NCBI GenBank assembly: GCA_015039465.1
Contig: MU130354.1
Span: 191,743 to 255,742, forward strand
Length of the DNA: 64,000 nucleotides
DNA from: Phlegmacium glaucopus
Lineage: Eukaryota; Basidiomycota; Agaricomycetes; Agaricales; Cortinariaceae
Direction: 5' to 3'
Positions within the stretch are counted from its first letter, which is position 1. Each line of letters starts with the position of its first letter. The position numbers were made by a program, and so were the translations under genes. The notes beneath the pieces are model-generated. The model made no database searches. It had not been told where the DNA came from and worked only from the letters and a program-made list of their open reading frames with translations. Shown in pieces: positions 24,665 to 35,812 of this stretch.

Positions 24665-25231
24665 TGTTACATTCCGTCTTATGTTACTCCGGTCCAGCTC
24701 CGTCAGAGCTGTTTCCAGTAGTCCGTACTCCGTACAGTGCCTTCCCTTATATCCCAAACTACTCTTCCTATGTTCAACTCCGAGACTTCTCCGTATCATT
24801 CCGGTTCCTCCGACTATGCTCCAAACCCATTATCACTTCTTCGCCACTACCACTATTCTTTGTCATCATCTTTCCCATCATCAGTCAGCACACCAGCCAT
24901 GGATTATTCACCCAAGAATGCAGGACCTTTCCCGGGAGCAGAACGCAGCACTTATATTTATATTCTATATTTCGGTTGCAATTCCTTTTATATTTAAAGT
25001 ACTCGAACTTGTATGTTTTCCCTTAGTTCGAATATCAACTTAGTTCCCCTCCTCTTGTTTTTCCTCTAAGTCACTGAGGTCTTCCGACTTGTTACTTTCT
25101 TCTTCCGTTCCGAAATCAGGACACCTTAGGAGCTGGGCGGCACAGCACATACACTGAGGCCAACGTCCTTTCCGGGTTACTGTTCCGGAGTAACTCCGAC
25201 GTGACTTCTCCTTTTTGTCTTAAACTTAACA
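24665..25231 (+). mobile_element. Solo LTR, family I, TSD GCAAA
   Basis: 567 bp, TGTTACATTCCG...CTTAACA, flanked by perfect GCAAA (24660-24664 and 25232-25236). Inserted in the copia protease just after its active site. Confidence 0.92.
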
Positions 25232-26710
25232 GCAAAAGAGATTATGATCCCTAATGATGTAGTCTGTACAACCAGAATCAAGGCACAAATTAAATTGTTC
25301 CCCAAGAGAAAGGAAGGCGACATGATTGATATTGGTTGAGGAAATAGCTGCAAAGGAATTAGGATGTTCACGCATAAGGTAGAGGTCACGGTGGATATTC
25401 TCATTCGAAGCAGTAACTGACAATACAGATAATGTTGTGATAGAAGGTAATAAAGTTTGGTCATCAAGTGTATCAGGAGATGGTGATGAAAAAGACTGGG
25501 GATTGGGATCGCACATTGTGGAATCCTCAGGTAAGTTAAAGGATTCATCCAAACTTGCCAATAGCATTGCAACAAATTTGCCCTTGTCCCGTTTATATGC
25601 CCACGCTGTCCTTCCATCCTGCCACCTGGATTAAAGCAGGTAGGTCCTGAGTGACCTGTTCTTCTGCAGTTGCCACAAATCTGTACTGTAGCAGTAGTTC
25701 ATTCAGCAGTAGTGTTGCTAATAGATACGGCATTGCTGGAACTGGTTTTCTGTGGAGGAGAGATTGTTGTTTGCAAGGTAGTCAAAAGACGAGTGGATCA
25801 TGGAGCATGATGAGCAGAGTGGAATATTGTTTCCAATTCCAACACGTTCTTGGTGATCATGACAAATGCACCGTAATCTTGATCTCTGGCAGCAGTGATG
25901 CGGTTGGGTAAATCGGCATGCAACATGTTATAGGCAGGAACATGAGGTAGTCCACACACAAACTGGCTGATACAAAGTTTTATGCTGAAAGGGAATTTGG
26001 CAGACTGAATACGAGAGATCCCAGCGCACCATTTGGAGACATATTCCTGAACACGACCGGGAATGCAAACATTATTGCTGAGGGAATGCAAGAGTTCAGC
26101 ACAGTCTGCGAAATTACAAGTCCCATAATAGTGGACAAGGGTCTGGTGAATGTTAAGCGCTGTCCTTGCAACAAGATTGTGGGAAGGGAGCAGTCCACAA
26201 GGAATGGAACCTATTCATGATGTAAGGATGTGTTGAGTGGCATTATCATCATCCCACCAGTGCGTCAGAGCTGTCAAATCTGCCGGTGTTGGAGAGACTG
26301 GGAGAATGGGTAATAGAGCTGGTATACAATCCAGTTGTGATGGATCAAGAGCCTCGGAAGGATCCAGTATGTGCTCTATCAATCCATTTGCTTGCAGCAA
26401 CAACATCACAGCATCATCTCAGGTGAAAAAATCAAACCTGTTTGTGAGAAGGGGAATATGGGAAACACTAGGTAATGATTTAGAAGAAGAAGCTAAAGAC
26501 GAAGATGATGAGGGAGGGGGAAGACAATACACATATTGTACAGGAGCTGAAGTCTGATGTTGTATGGGTAATTTATTGTTTATTGGATGATGATGTGAAG
26601 GTGCCGATGACGACAATAAAGGATGCGACAGAAGTTGAATGGATATTGGGTTGAATAAAGGGATGGGATATGTTGGTAAAGGTGGTTGAAAATAAGGTGG
26701 ATTGTTCATT

Positions 26711-27315
26711 TAGTGTTTGAAGGTCCGGTTATGAGACCGGAAAAAGACCGTAACCAGACCAGACTGGACCAGAAAAAGACCAGACCAGTGGTCTGGTCTT
26801 TTGATTTTTGGGAATCAAAGACCGGAAAAAGACCGGTCTCAATTAACCGGTCTTTTGAGGCTCAGACCGGTTTGAACCAACAGAGGAGTAGCCATAATTT
26901 ACCCCTTTCCAACGAGCCCAAGATCATAAAAATCCAATTAAAACTAGCTGAGAAATAAATAGATCTGTAAAATAGTCTAAAATATTCGCTAAAATAAGGC
27001 ATTTTACTAGTATTACTGTAGAAAATCCAAATCCTAACGGAATTTAATGTTCTTAGGCTCGTTCGGAAGCTATTATTAAACTTAACAACCGTTTTTGATA
27101 CAAAAATATATATTTGTCAGCATAAAACCAGTTACAGACTGATTAAGACCAGTTAGGACCAGGACCAGTCCTAGGACCGAAAAAACCGATGTAAACCGGT
27201 CCTAAGCGGTCCAGTCCAGTCTTTTTTGATCCTAGGACCGAAATGGACCGGTTACGGTCTCGGTTAAAGGCCTTGAGGGTCAAAAAACCGGACCAGACCG
27301 GACTTTTAAACACTA
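26711..27315. mobile_element. hAT-type MITE, TSD TGTTCATT, GACCGGTC arrays
   Basis: 605 bp with inverted ends TAGTGTTT.AA.GTCCGGT, flanked by a perfect 8-bp duplication TGTTCATT (26703-26710 and 27316-27323). The size and 8-bp duplication fit hAT. Both subterminal zones are packed with AGACCGG, ACCGGTC and GGTCTGGTC motifs. It interrupts the copia gag leader; deletion joins KQYKHPPMNNPPY. Confidence 0.88.
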
Positions 27316-27739
27316 TGTTCATTGGTGGATGTTTGTATTGTTTAGGTGGTATGGAAAAACCAGGGTTATTATACAAGGAATGAACAGATGAAAAAGAAAT
27401 ATTATGTAAAAAGTGTGTAAATGGAAGCTCAGACAAGTGATCTCTATTGATGGGGATATGTGTAATACAAGGCGAAAGTTGATTATATGCATGGTTTGAA
27501 TTTGGAATAAAGTGATAAGGAACTTCAGGAATTATATAAGGAAGTGAAGGACGTCCATGTGTAGAGGGGAAAAATAAAGTATCGGAATCAGATGCTATGA
27601 CATGTGCCTGAGGTGAATGTATGCAAGGATCAATGAGTGTAGGCTATTCATTGCCATCAGAGATGCTGTCCTGGTAAAGTTTTCCTCCCCAGACATGTTG
27701 TTCATTCAGACCGGAAGGAGTCGGAGTGTTTAAGTTCAT

Positions 27740-27915
27740 TTTTGCAGATTATATCATTTATATGTGCAAAAATTTGTGCGCAATCGCATTTACAGTAATG
27801 CCAGGCATGTTGACAATGAAGAGTGCACTTGAAGGTTGAATGAACTATAATAAAAACAGAAAAAATATTGAGTTGTCCTTTTCAGACACATCTCTAGGGT
27901 CTAGCTCAGAACCGC
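27740..27915. other. Copia 5' leader remnant, no gene
   Basis: AT-rich non-coding sequence upstream of copia gag, ended by a family II LTR. No LTR or primer-binding site was identified. Confidence 0.3.
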
Positions 27916-29047
27916 TATTGCACACCAATACTGATTGGTAGCATGAGAAGAAAGCTTAACAGTTGCCATCATGAAAATAAGCGGACTTTGAATTCACTTA
28001 CCTATCTTGGAAGCGGCCCTGAATCGTGTTCCTGGTCAACAAATCATTCATTCAACAATATCATCCTCATCGCTCATCTTATTTGCAATGTCTCACACTA
28101 TGCTGTCTATCGTTTACACTATTGACATGCTCCTAAGCATCTACCATCCACTTGTTCCTTGGCTAGTGATCTAGCAAAGCGATCAATCTACTATTTGCAT
28201 CAGTCATTGGCTCGTGTTTGATTGTATCTTTGGTCCATCATTTCAAGAACGGCCTCTTTATGGACACATCAGCCACATCTCCCATTATGTCAGAGGCTTT
28301 GTCATTGTTGTTGTGGCTATGGACCCACAAGTTTTTGCTTCAGCCATCTATCTTGCCGCACAACATGGGATCATGGGCAAGTAGTATTTTCTCGGGAACA
28401 AGGCTGCACCTTTCAAGTGTTGACTCAGGACCTTTCACATTTTTGACATGACCACACACCTATGGAGCCGATATATTTTTGCTATTGGAATATGTACACT
28501 GCCTTCTTTTCTTTTCTCTCGCACTTTGACACTTTACAGATTTTTTTTATTGTTCCTTCTTCTTTTCCATTGTTCTTTTCTTCTCACAGCTGTCCTCTCT
28601 TTATCTTTCTTCCTTTGACAGCACATACTTCTTTCTTTTTATTGTTCTACATAGCCTCATCCTTAGGGTATAAATACTGCTATTTTGTACCAGGATAGGT
28701 AGTTAATCCCAATCCATTCTTAGTCCCCTACAGTCATCATCTCAGTGGAGTTCTAGTGAATTCCTCCCTCAAGTTCGCTTTTTCAGCCTTTTATCTGTTA
28801 CTGTCCTATATTGTCCACTGCTATAGTCTCACTGAAGACTCTTTCTTACCCATCCTCATCCTCATCCTCTACCTCAGTCACCTTCCAAGATATTCATCCT
28901 CATCCTCCTCTACTCTCTTCTAACCAAGTGTGCTTACTAGTGTCTGGTTATACCTTCCCTAAATGAACACAGGGGGATATTCTGACCTAAAGTCTGGTCC
29001 AGTTCCCTCTGGTTGGTGTTTTATATCAACACAAACAATGATTTATA
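27916..29047 (+). mobile_element. Solo LTR-like element, family II, copy 3 (internally deleted)
   Basis: 1,132 bp, TATTGCACACC...TTTATA, flanked by CCGC (27912-27915) and CCAC (29048-29051), differing by one G/A. It lacks about 250 bp present in the other copies, between the segments corresponding to SIYLA and the CATGGGATCATGGGCAAG block. Confidence 0.75.
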
Positions 29048-29051
29048 CCAC

Positions 29052-29625
29052 CCGGGGCCCGTAACCTGATGAGATTAGATCTAGACGCAGAGAGTGTAGC
29101 CTCAGTGTCGGAAAGTAGTAGTTGACAACTAAATGTATTTACCTAGATGCAGAGAGTGTACTAGGGTATGAGTTAGCTATACATCTGTATGGTAATGAAG
29201 GAACAATGTATGCCTCAGTGTCGGAAAGTAGTAGTTGACAACTGAGGAGTAAAAATGAAAAAGAGTATGTAATAAATGAATGATAGTGTCACATAATCTA
29301 ATGATGACCTGACCTTATACTAGGTCAACATCTACCTCCACCATATTGTTCTCTCATCTGTCCTAGCTATCAAATATTGTTCATTTAGTCATATAGTGTT
29401 GGTAAACCAGCCTATTCTACCTCTAAATTATACTTAGCCTTCAAGATTTAGCTCTGATCTTGATCTGATTGGACTGATATCCTGGTATTGCAGTTCTTGA
29501 TATCTAAAAACATGTAAGTTTTAATTTCCTTATGTTTCTCAAGTATATTAGAGCTCTAACTGTTTGAAACTTCAATCTACAGTTACAATTCACCAAATTT
29601 CCTCACATTTACCTTTTGACCAGTC
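29052..29625. other. Non-coding leader with two interleaved direct repeats
   Basis: CTAGA(C/T)GCAGAGAGTGTA occurs at about 29081 and 29144; CCTCAGTGTCGGAAAGTAG plus flanking bases occurs at about 29100 and 29213. No gene. It ends at the ATG of the transposase-like copy, so it may be that element's 5' region. Confidence 0.4.
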
Positions 29626-31025
29626 ATGCCCCCAAAAGGAGCTCAAGCTTGAACAGCTAACCTTGAAAATCTCCAAAAGGCAAGAGATGCTAACCCTCTA
29701 AAAAATTCTGCAGCTTCAGCCTCAGCTTCAGCTTCTGCAAACTTTGAGAGTACAGTAATTTAATATCAGCAGCAACTTGCAGATATAGAGGATCAAATTA
29801 CTTCTCTTGAAGTTGAGCTAGAAAAGTCTCATGAGCAGTGTTCTAAATTCTCAGAACTTCTGGAGAATGCTCAAAAATATATTGAGCAGTTAAGATCTGC
29901 ACTTGGAGTTGAAAGAGATTGTTACAAAGATCTTTATTGCCAGTTGCAAAATGAATGTCATGCTCAGCAGCATGCCAGTAAAGGCAAAGATGTTCTTAAG
30001 GAAAAGGTTGCTGAGTTGGTGGAATATGAGCAGAAAATAATGAAGGAGGTCAAGGAGCTCCAAAAGCATTCTGATCTTGATGCTCAATATGCAATATGTA
30101 GATGTTCTAAAGACAGACAATGAACATTTGCAGAAAGAGCTCTCAAGCAATTCAGAAGGAGTGGTAGCTACCACTATAGTCACAATAGAATGGCAATTTC
30201 CATTGAGCTGTTGTGTAATGTGCCATAGTTTCTATGAAAGGCCTTTCATAAACTTGCCATGTCTCTTTCAATCCTTTCAATCCCTTTCAATTCCTTTCAA
30301 TCTTTTCAATCCTTTCAATAAATAATCAGTTATTTTCTATGTACCCCTGAACCCTAACAGAACCTTAACAGAACCCTAAATGGACCCTAACTGAACCCTA
30401 ACTGAAACATATTAAGAGAGGCCATAAAATGACCTCAGCAACAAGATAAAATGCACAAAAAGCCATAATATTCCATGAGGTAGATTATGTAATTTACCAT
30501 ATTCAATTTACAATCATATTGAAAAGGATTGAAAGGGATTGAAAGGAATTGAAAGGATTGAAAGGATTTGAAGGAATTGAAAGAATTGAAAGAATTGAAA
30601 GAATTGAAAGGATTGAAAGGATTGAAAGGATTGAAAGGAATTGAAGGAATTGAAAGAATTGAAAGAATTGAAAGAATTGAAAGGATTGAAAGGATTGAAA
30701 GGGATTGAAAGGGATTGAAAGGGATTGAAACAAGGATTGAAAGAGACATGGCAAGTTTATGAAAGGCCTTTCATAAAAACTATGGCACATTACACAACAG
30801 CTCAATGGCAATTGCCATTTATTGTGATAACAATGGTAGCTACTACTGTCAGAACACTATGCAAAAGAGCTTGCATATACTTGTGAAAAGCTGAAATCCA
30901 TCACAAAGTGCATTGAAAGGCTCTAAGTCAGAGGTATACAATCTAAAGCGAAAATGTGCAAGGGCTACAGCAGTCAAGGAAAATGCTGTTCAGAAAGCTA
31001 GGTCTCAGGTTTTACTGGAAAAATC
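29626..31025 (+). pseudogene. Unrecognised transposase-like family, copy 2, N-terminal half
   Basis: The start ATG at 29626 reads MPPKGAQA then TGA. The coiled-coil region follows (QQQLADIEDQITSLEVELEK; QSRKM/AVKENAVQKARSQV after the MITE), with the same character and order as the minus-strand gene at 18597-21588. It is cut by a 663-bp MITE (30172-30834) and ends at LLEKS, exactly where element A begins. The continuation (KSTLYLLKKEVYSE) is at 56606 on the other side of A. Several TGA/TAG stops. Confidence 0.65.
30172..30834. mobile_element. MULE-like MITE with ~125-bp TIRs, TSD GGTAGCTAC
   Basis: 663 bp with long inverted ends (shared core GAGCTGTTGTGTAATGTGCC and the palindrome TATGAAAGGCCTTTCATA), flanked by a perfect 9-bp duplication GGTAGCTAC (30163-30171 and 30835-30843). 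Long TIRs plus 9-bp duplication are typical of Mutator-like elements. The interior is an inverted array of GGATTGAAAGG units. No coding sequence. Confidence 0.8.
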
Positions 31026-32775
31026 CAATACTTTACTCTCCCCCCTTATTCCATATGGAATCCATATGGAATCCACATGGACTATATTTCAACTCACAAA
31101 CAATGAACTTAAGAACACAGAATCCATGTGGATTCCACATGGATTCCACATGGAATCTGACTAAGTGTTCTTAAATATTCCTAAAGTCATGTCAATGATT
31201 TCATTTTTACACAAAACATTTGATGAGTTGGCTATATTACAAAAAGGGTTTCAACTACTTTAATCAATAGTTTCATATTCAGGGTCATTGACTTCCTCTG
31301 TATCATTATCTGCCTGTTTGTTAAGAACATGTTGTGTGTAATAGAACAACATCACATGCAAAAACCAATTAAAGTTGGTTTGGGTCAGTCACTTTAAAAT
31401 AGATTCAAAGCCACCAAGCCATCCATTTAGTTGTTCACATGCCTATGTATTAAAGGTCAAATTTATCAATCTATTTATTTACTTGTGCACTTGCCTGAGT
31501 ATTAAATGCTCGCTTCAAATATTTCACTCCAGCATCAGTTTCTGCCTCAATAACCAAATTTGGTGCTGATCCATCAAGTGGTGCTGGATTGCAGTACTTG
31601 CGGCATAGGAAATCTCCCACCTGATGATTGGTATAATGATATGCATCAACAATCAGGCGGCTTGTATCTTTCCACTCTTCCCATGACCCATTGATGAGAC
31701 TTGTTCGAAGAACCAAACATGCTTTGTCAATGCATATATAATCTGGTCTTGTATCCTTCTTAGGATATGTATCTTCAAGGAATTTTAAAATCTTTGTTGG
31801 TGATTCTGATTTTGCAAACTTTGTCCATGCAATGACAACACCACATGGAGCACAAATTGTTTCAACACAATAAAATTGAGCTGGGCTGAAGTAATTTTTA
31901 CTTTGAGCTTCAGGTGCCTCTTCATCATGTGGCTGTACATCTTGTTCAACATTTTGATTCCAGGCAAGACCTTCATTTTGATGATTCAACATTCTCCAAA
32001 CACCTGCCAGAGTTGATTTTGTTTGTGACTGCCGATGTTGAAACCAATCCTGCTGATGTTGGGGGCATGCCTGGGTACTTTTGACTTTAATATTCCTGCA
32101 ACCAACAACACGGCATCGATTTCCAAATTCGGTGACATGTGTGGCACAAAATGCTTCCCCACGTGCATTTAAAAGATCTGGAGTACAATTGTCTGCAGCA
32201 CAATGAGTAGTGATGTGTGGGCTTGGGCTTGAAGCCCTGGGCCGGCCCAAGCCGGCCCTCCAGAGCCGAGCCAGGCCCGAGCTGTGTTGAGAGCTTTAGG
32301 CGGCCTATGGCTCAGGCCTGGATTTTCCTAAGCCCAGGCCTTGGGCCCGAGCCGCGGCTTTGAGTCGTGAGCCTCCTGATTAAGTAAATAAAACATTCAT
32401 TTCCAACAATCTCACACTTTGGACACAACCATTATGGCTTCCAACCGGCCACCACATACCATCCGCCCTTCCCAAAAGCTAAATAAAGACAACATTGGTG
32501 AGCTCAAGGTGGCATCTCACAGGAACTTTGTAGAAGCCGCCAAGACTGATCCGAAGGGAACATCACCCCTGTCCTCTCATAAGCCGTCCAACGCCGAGCC
32601 ATCAACTCAGGCATCAAATGAAAGTTCGGAATCAGAATCCATCCCTGAAGCTGAACCAGCTCATAGCAATCCACGCAAACGCCGTGTGCCACTATCAGTA
32701 TCACCTGTCGAGTCTGAGTGTGAAAACGCTTCACCTGACGATGACAACTCTGATTCACAGGCGACAGAACCTGAG

Positions 32776-34224
32776 AGGTCTTTACACTCCCCCACATTGT
32801 CCGGCCGGACTTCCGCCGGACTACTTCCGGACACTTTTTAAATTTAATGTAATTTTTCGTGGTGTAAATGAGGGAAATTGTCCGATGACTTTCCGTTGCC
32901 AATTCCGGTAATTGTCCAGCCGGACAATAAGTCCGGCGGACATGTCCAATGGAAAAGTCCGACGGACAGTCACCGGAAACAGCATACAAGTCCGAGCAGA
33001 CAGTACCGGACAAGGACCGGACTCAATTACTACTAATATTTAAAAATCTACCAATAGCAATACATAGAATATTATTCATTATTAGATGGTGGCAATGCCA
33101 TGTTGCCATCACAATCCTGTTTTTTGTTCAGCCCGCGAGTTGGTCACGTGACTACATCAACAAGCAGCAACTCGTCATCTCACACCCGTCACTTCCGTCA
33201 CCTCTGTCACACAACAACCGTAACCACCACCACGACAGACGAGGACAGAGGGCAACAGACGACGACGACACAAACAACAACAACAACAACAAACAACAAC
33301 CAACAACGACGACTGACGATGGACGACGACAACTAGTGATGACGACGACGACGGCTACCCCCCTCACGAGGGGGGTTATTAGTTTGTTTTTTTTCTTTTA
33401 ATTTTACTTTACTAATTACTACCATCAGGTCAACACCGTCACCCCCCCTCTCACCAGGGGGGGTTTTTTGATTAGATTTTGAATATCGACGAACCACGAC
33501 ACACAAACAACCCATGAACAACAACAACAAACAAACAACAACAAACAACAACAAACAAACAACAATGAACGAACGAACAACGATGACAACCCCCCCTCGC
33601 TGGGGGGGTTTTTGTTTGATTTTCGTAGGCTACCACGTCAAACCCCCCTCACTGGGGGTTTTTTTTTTGTTTTAACAAGCTACGACGACGACGACGATGA
33701 CACCCACCGGTATAGACCACCCGCCACCTGTTTCAACCACTCGGCTACCCCTTTCGACCCTCTATTCCATCCTTTTTAAGTATATATATTATTGTAAGTA
33801 GTTATATTGTTGTAATTACTAGCTACCACAACCCCCTTTACAAGGAGGGGTATAAATTTTAATAAATATGTTGTTAAAATTAAAAAATATGAGTTAGTAA
33901 GGAATTGAGTTTAATTGATTAAAGTAAATAAATAAAAATATGGATGTACATATAACATTGATAAAGTCAGACAGAATAATGAAAATACTTGCTTAAAATG
34001 TATATTGTCCGATAAAATTCCGGTGGAAGTCTGGCGGAATCTGACCGGACATATAGTCCGGTCATGTTTCTACATCCACCGGACTCTGACCGGACTTTGA
34101 CCGGACTTCCACCGGACTTCCACCGGACTCCGGCGGAATTTTACCAGAGTCCGTCGGAGTCCACCGGAGTCCGGTCAAGTCCGGCAGAGTCCGGCCGGAC
34201 AATGTGGGGGACTGTAAAATACAC
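32776..34224. mobile_element. Element B: TIR element with GTCCGG arrays, 9-bp TSD
   Basis: 1,449 bp. Left end AGGTCTTTACACTCCCCCAC, right end inverted GTGTATTTTACAGTCCCCCA. Flanked by GAACCTGAG (32767-32775) and AAACCTGAG (34225-34233); deletion restores the hAT transposase frame. Subterminal arrays of GTCCGG/CCGGAC and palindromic GTCCGGCCGGAC at both ends. The middle holds ACGACG/ACAACA simple repeats and five C-run/G-run hairpins. No gene. Confidence 0.85.
33358..33850. repeat. Series of five CCCCCC...GGGGGG hairpins
   Basis: Inverted repeats at about 33358-33375 (CCCCCCTCACGAGGGGGG, perfect), 33442-33463, 33590-33608, 33643-33658 and 33832-33850. Most are followed by T runs. They occupy the non-coding centre of element B. 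Confidence 0.85.
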
Positions 34225-34427
34225 AAACCTGAGCACAAACAAGCAAAGCCAAAGAAAACATTGAAGAAGAAAAAGAAGATTATCCATAGTATGTCCATTC
34301 TTTCTTCATTTCTAACTATGATTGATAAATAATAAAACATAGATGACAACATCGACAAGGACGGCATGCATGAAGATGTCCACATCCAAAGCATCAGTGA
34401 TTCTGATGACGACCAAGAGACACGCGT

Positions 34428-35812
34428 TGTCGTGCACCAATACTGATTGGTAGCGTGAGAAGAAAGCTTAAAAGTCGCCATCATGAAAATAAGTGGACTT
34501 CAAATTCACTTACCTATTTTGGAAGCAGCCCTGAATCGTGTTCCTGGTCAACAAAATCATTCGTTCAACGATAACATCCTCATCGCTCATCATACTCTCA
34601 ATGTCTCACACTATGCTCTCCATTGTTTTCACTATTGACATGCTCCTAAGCATATACCATCCATTCGTTCCTTGGCTAGTGATCCAGCAAAGCGATCAAT
34701 CTACTATTCGCATCGGTCATCGGCTCGCGTTTGATCGTATCTTTGGTCCATCATTTCAAGAACGGCCCCTTTATGGACGCATCAACTACATCTCCCATTA
34801 TGTACAAGGCTTTGTCATTGTTGTTGTGGCTATGGACCCACAAGTCTTCCCCTCAGCTATCTATCTTGCCATCCCTCGCTCCTGGATCTCACTCAGTCCC
34901 CTATCCTCACTCATCTACCTCTTATCTTATCATTCACTGCCAAAACCATCATTCACGCAGTACCTGAAGCCTTCCCACCCTCTTTATGACAATTTAGGCA
35001 GTCCAGGAGGATCACGACTAAGCAGGAATTGCAGATGAATCAGCAGCAGAGGATTATTCTCGCAGAGTGTCAAGTGTTATCAAGGCTGCGCGACATGGGA
35101 CCATGGGCAAGTAGTGTTTTCTCGGGAACAAGGCTGCGCCTTTCAAGTGTTGACTCAGGACCTTTCACATTTTTGACATGACCACACGCCTATGGAATCA
35201 ATATATTTTTGCTATTGGACGATGTACACTGCCTTCTCTTCTTTTCTCTCGCACTTTGACACTTTGCAGATTTTTTTATTGTTCCTTCTTCTTTTCCATT
35301 GTTCTTTTCTTCTCGCAGCTGTCCTCTCTTTATCTTTCTTCCTTTGACAGCGCGTACTTTGTTTCTTTTATTGTTTTACATAGCCTCATCCTTAGGGTAT
35401 AAATACTGCTCTTTTGTACCAGGATAGATAGTTCAGTTCAATTCATTCTTACCCCCCAACAATCATCATCTCAGTGGAATTCCAGTGAATTCCTTCCTCA
35501 AGTTTGCTTTTTCTGCCTTTAACTGTCAATCTATCCCCACTGTCAATTACTATAGTCTTGCTGAAGACTCCCTCTTATTCTTCCTCATCCTCTTCCTTAA
35601 CCCCTCCTGAGTTCGCTTTTTCAGTCCTTAACTGTCCACCCTCAGTCACCTTTCATATTCATCCTCATCCTCCTCTACTCTCTCTTAACCAAGTGTGCTT
35701 ACTAGTCTCTGGTTATACCTTCCCTAAACGAACACAGGGGGATATTCTGACCTAAAGTCTGGTCCAGTTCCCTCTGGTTGGTGTTTTATAACAACACAAA
35801 CAACGATTTATA
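34428..35812 (+). mobile_element. Solo LTR-like element, family II, copy 4, TSD GCGT
   Basis: 1,385 bp, TGTCGTGCACC...TTTATA, flanked by perfect GCGT (34424-34427 and 35813-35816). Deletion restores the hAT transposase frame. Contains GGGTATAAATACTGC near 35396 and the conserved 166-codon open frame at 34538-35038. Confidence 0.87.

Larger units (their letters stand above)
24475..27739 (-). pseudogene. Ty1/copia gag and protease fragment
   Basis: The start is ATG at 27739 (MNLNTPTPSGLNEQ). Pro/Ser-rich N-terminus, a gag core with IHQTLVHYYGTCNFADCAEL, zinc knuckle CGNCRRTGHSGPTC near 25680, and a copia protease with CLDSGCTDYIIRDHNLF near 25270. It continues beyond the solo LTR with LGAVEFGTANCGSL and LHTPDAPINLLSIGALN. 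Several stops are present. Integrase and RT are absent: coding switches to gypsy gag near 24475. A hAT MITE (26711-27315) and a family I LTR (24665-25231) interrupt it; both deletions restore the frame. Confidence 0.8.

Noticed and set aside
33443..33668. GC hairpins followed by T runs as rho-independent terminators
   Set aside because: The sequence is eukaryotic and lies in a non-coding transposon core; bacterial terminator logic does not apply.
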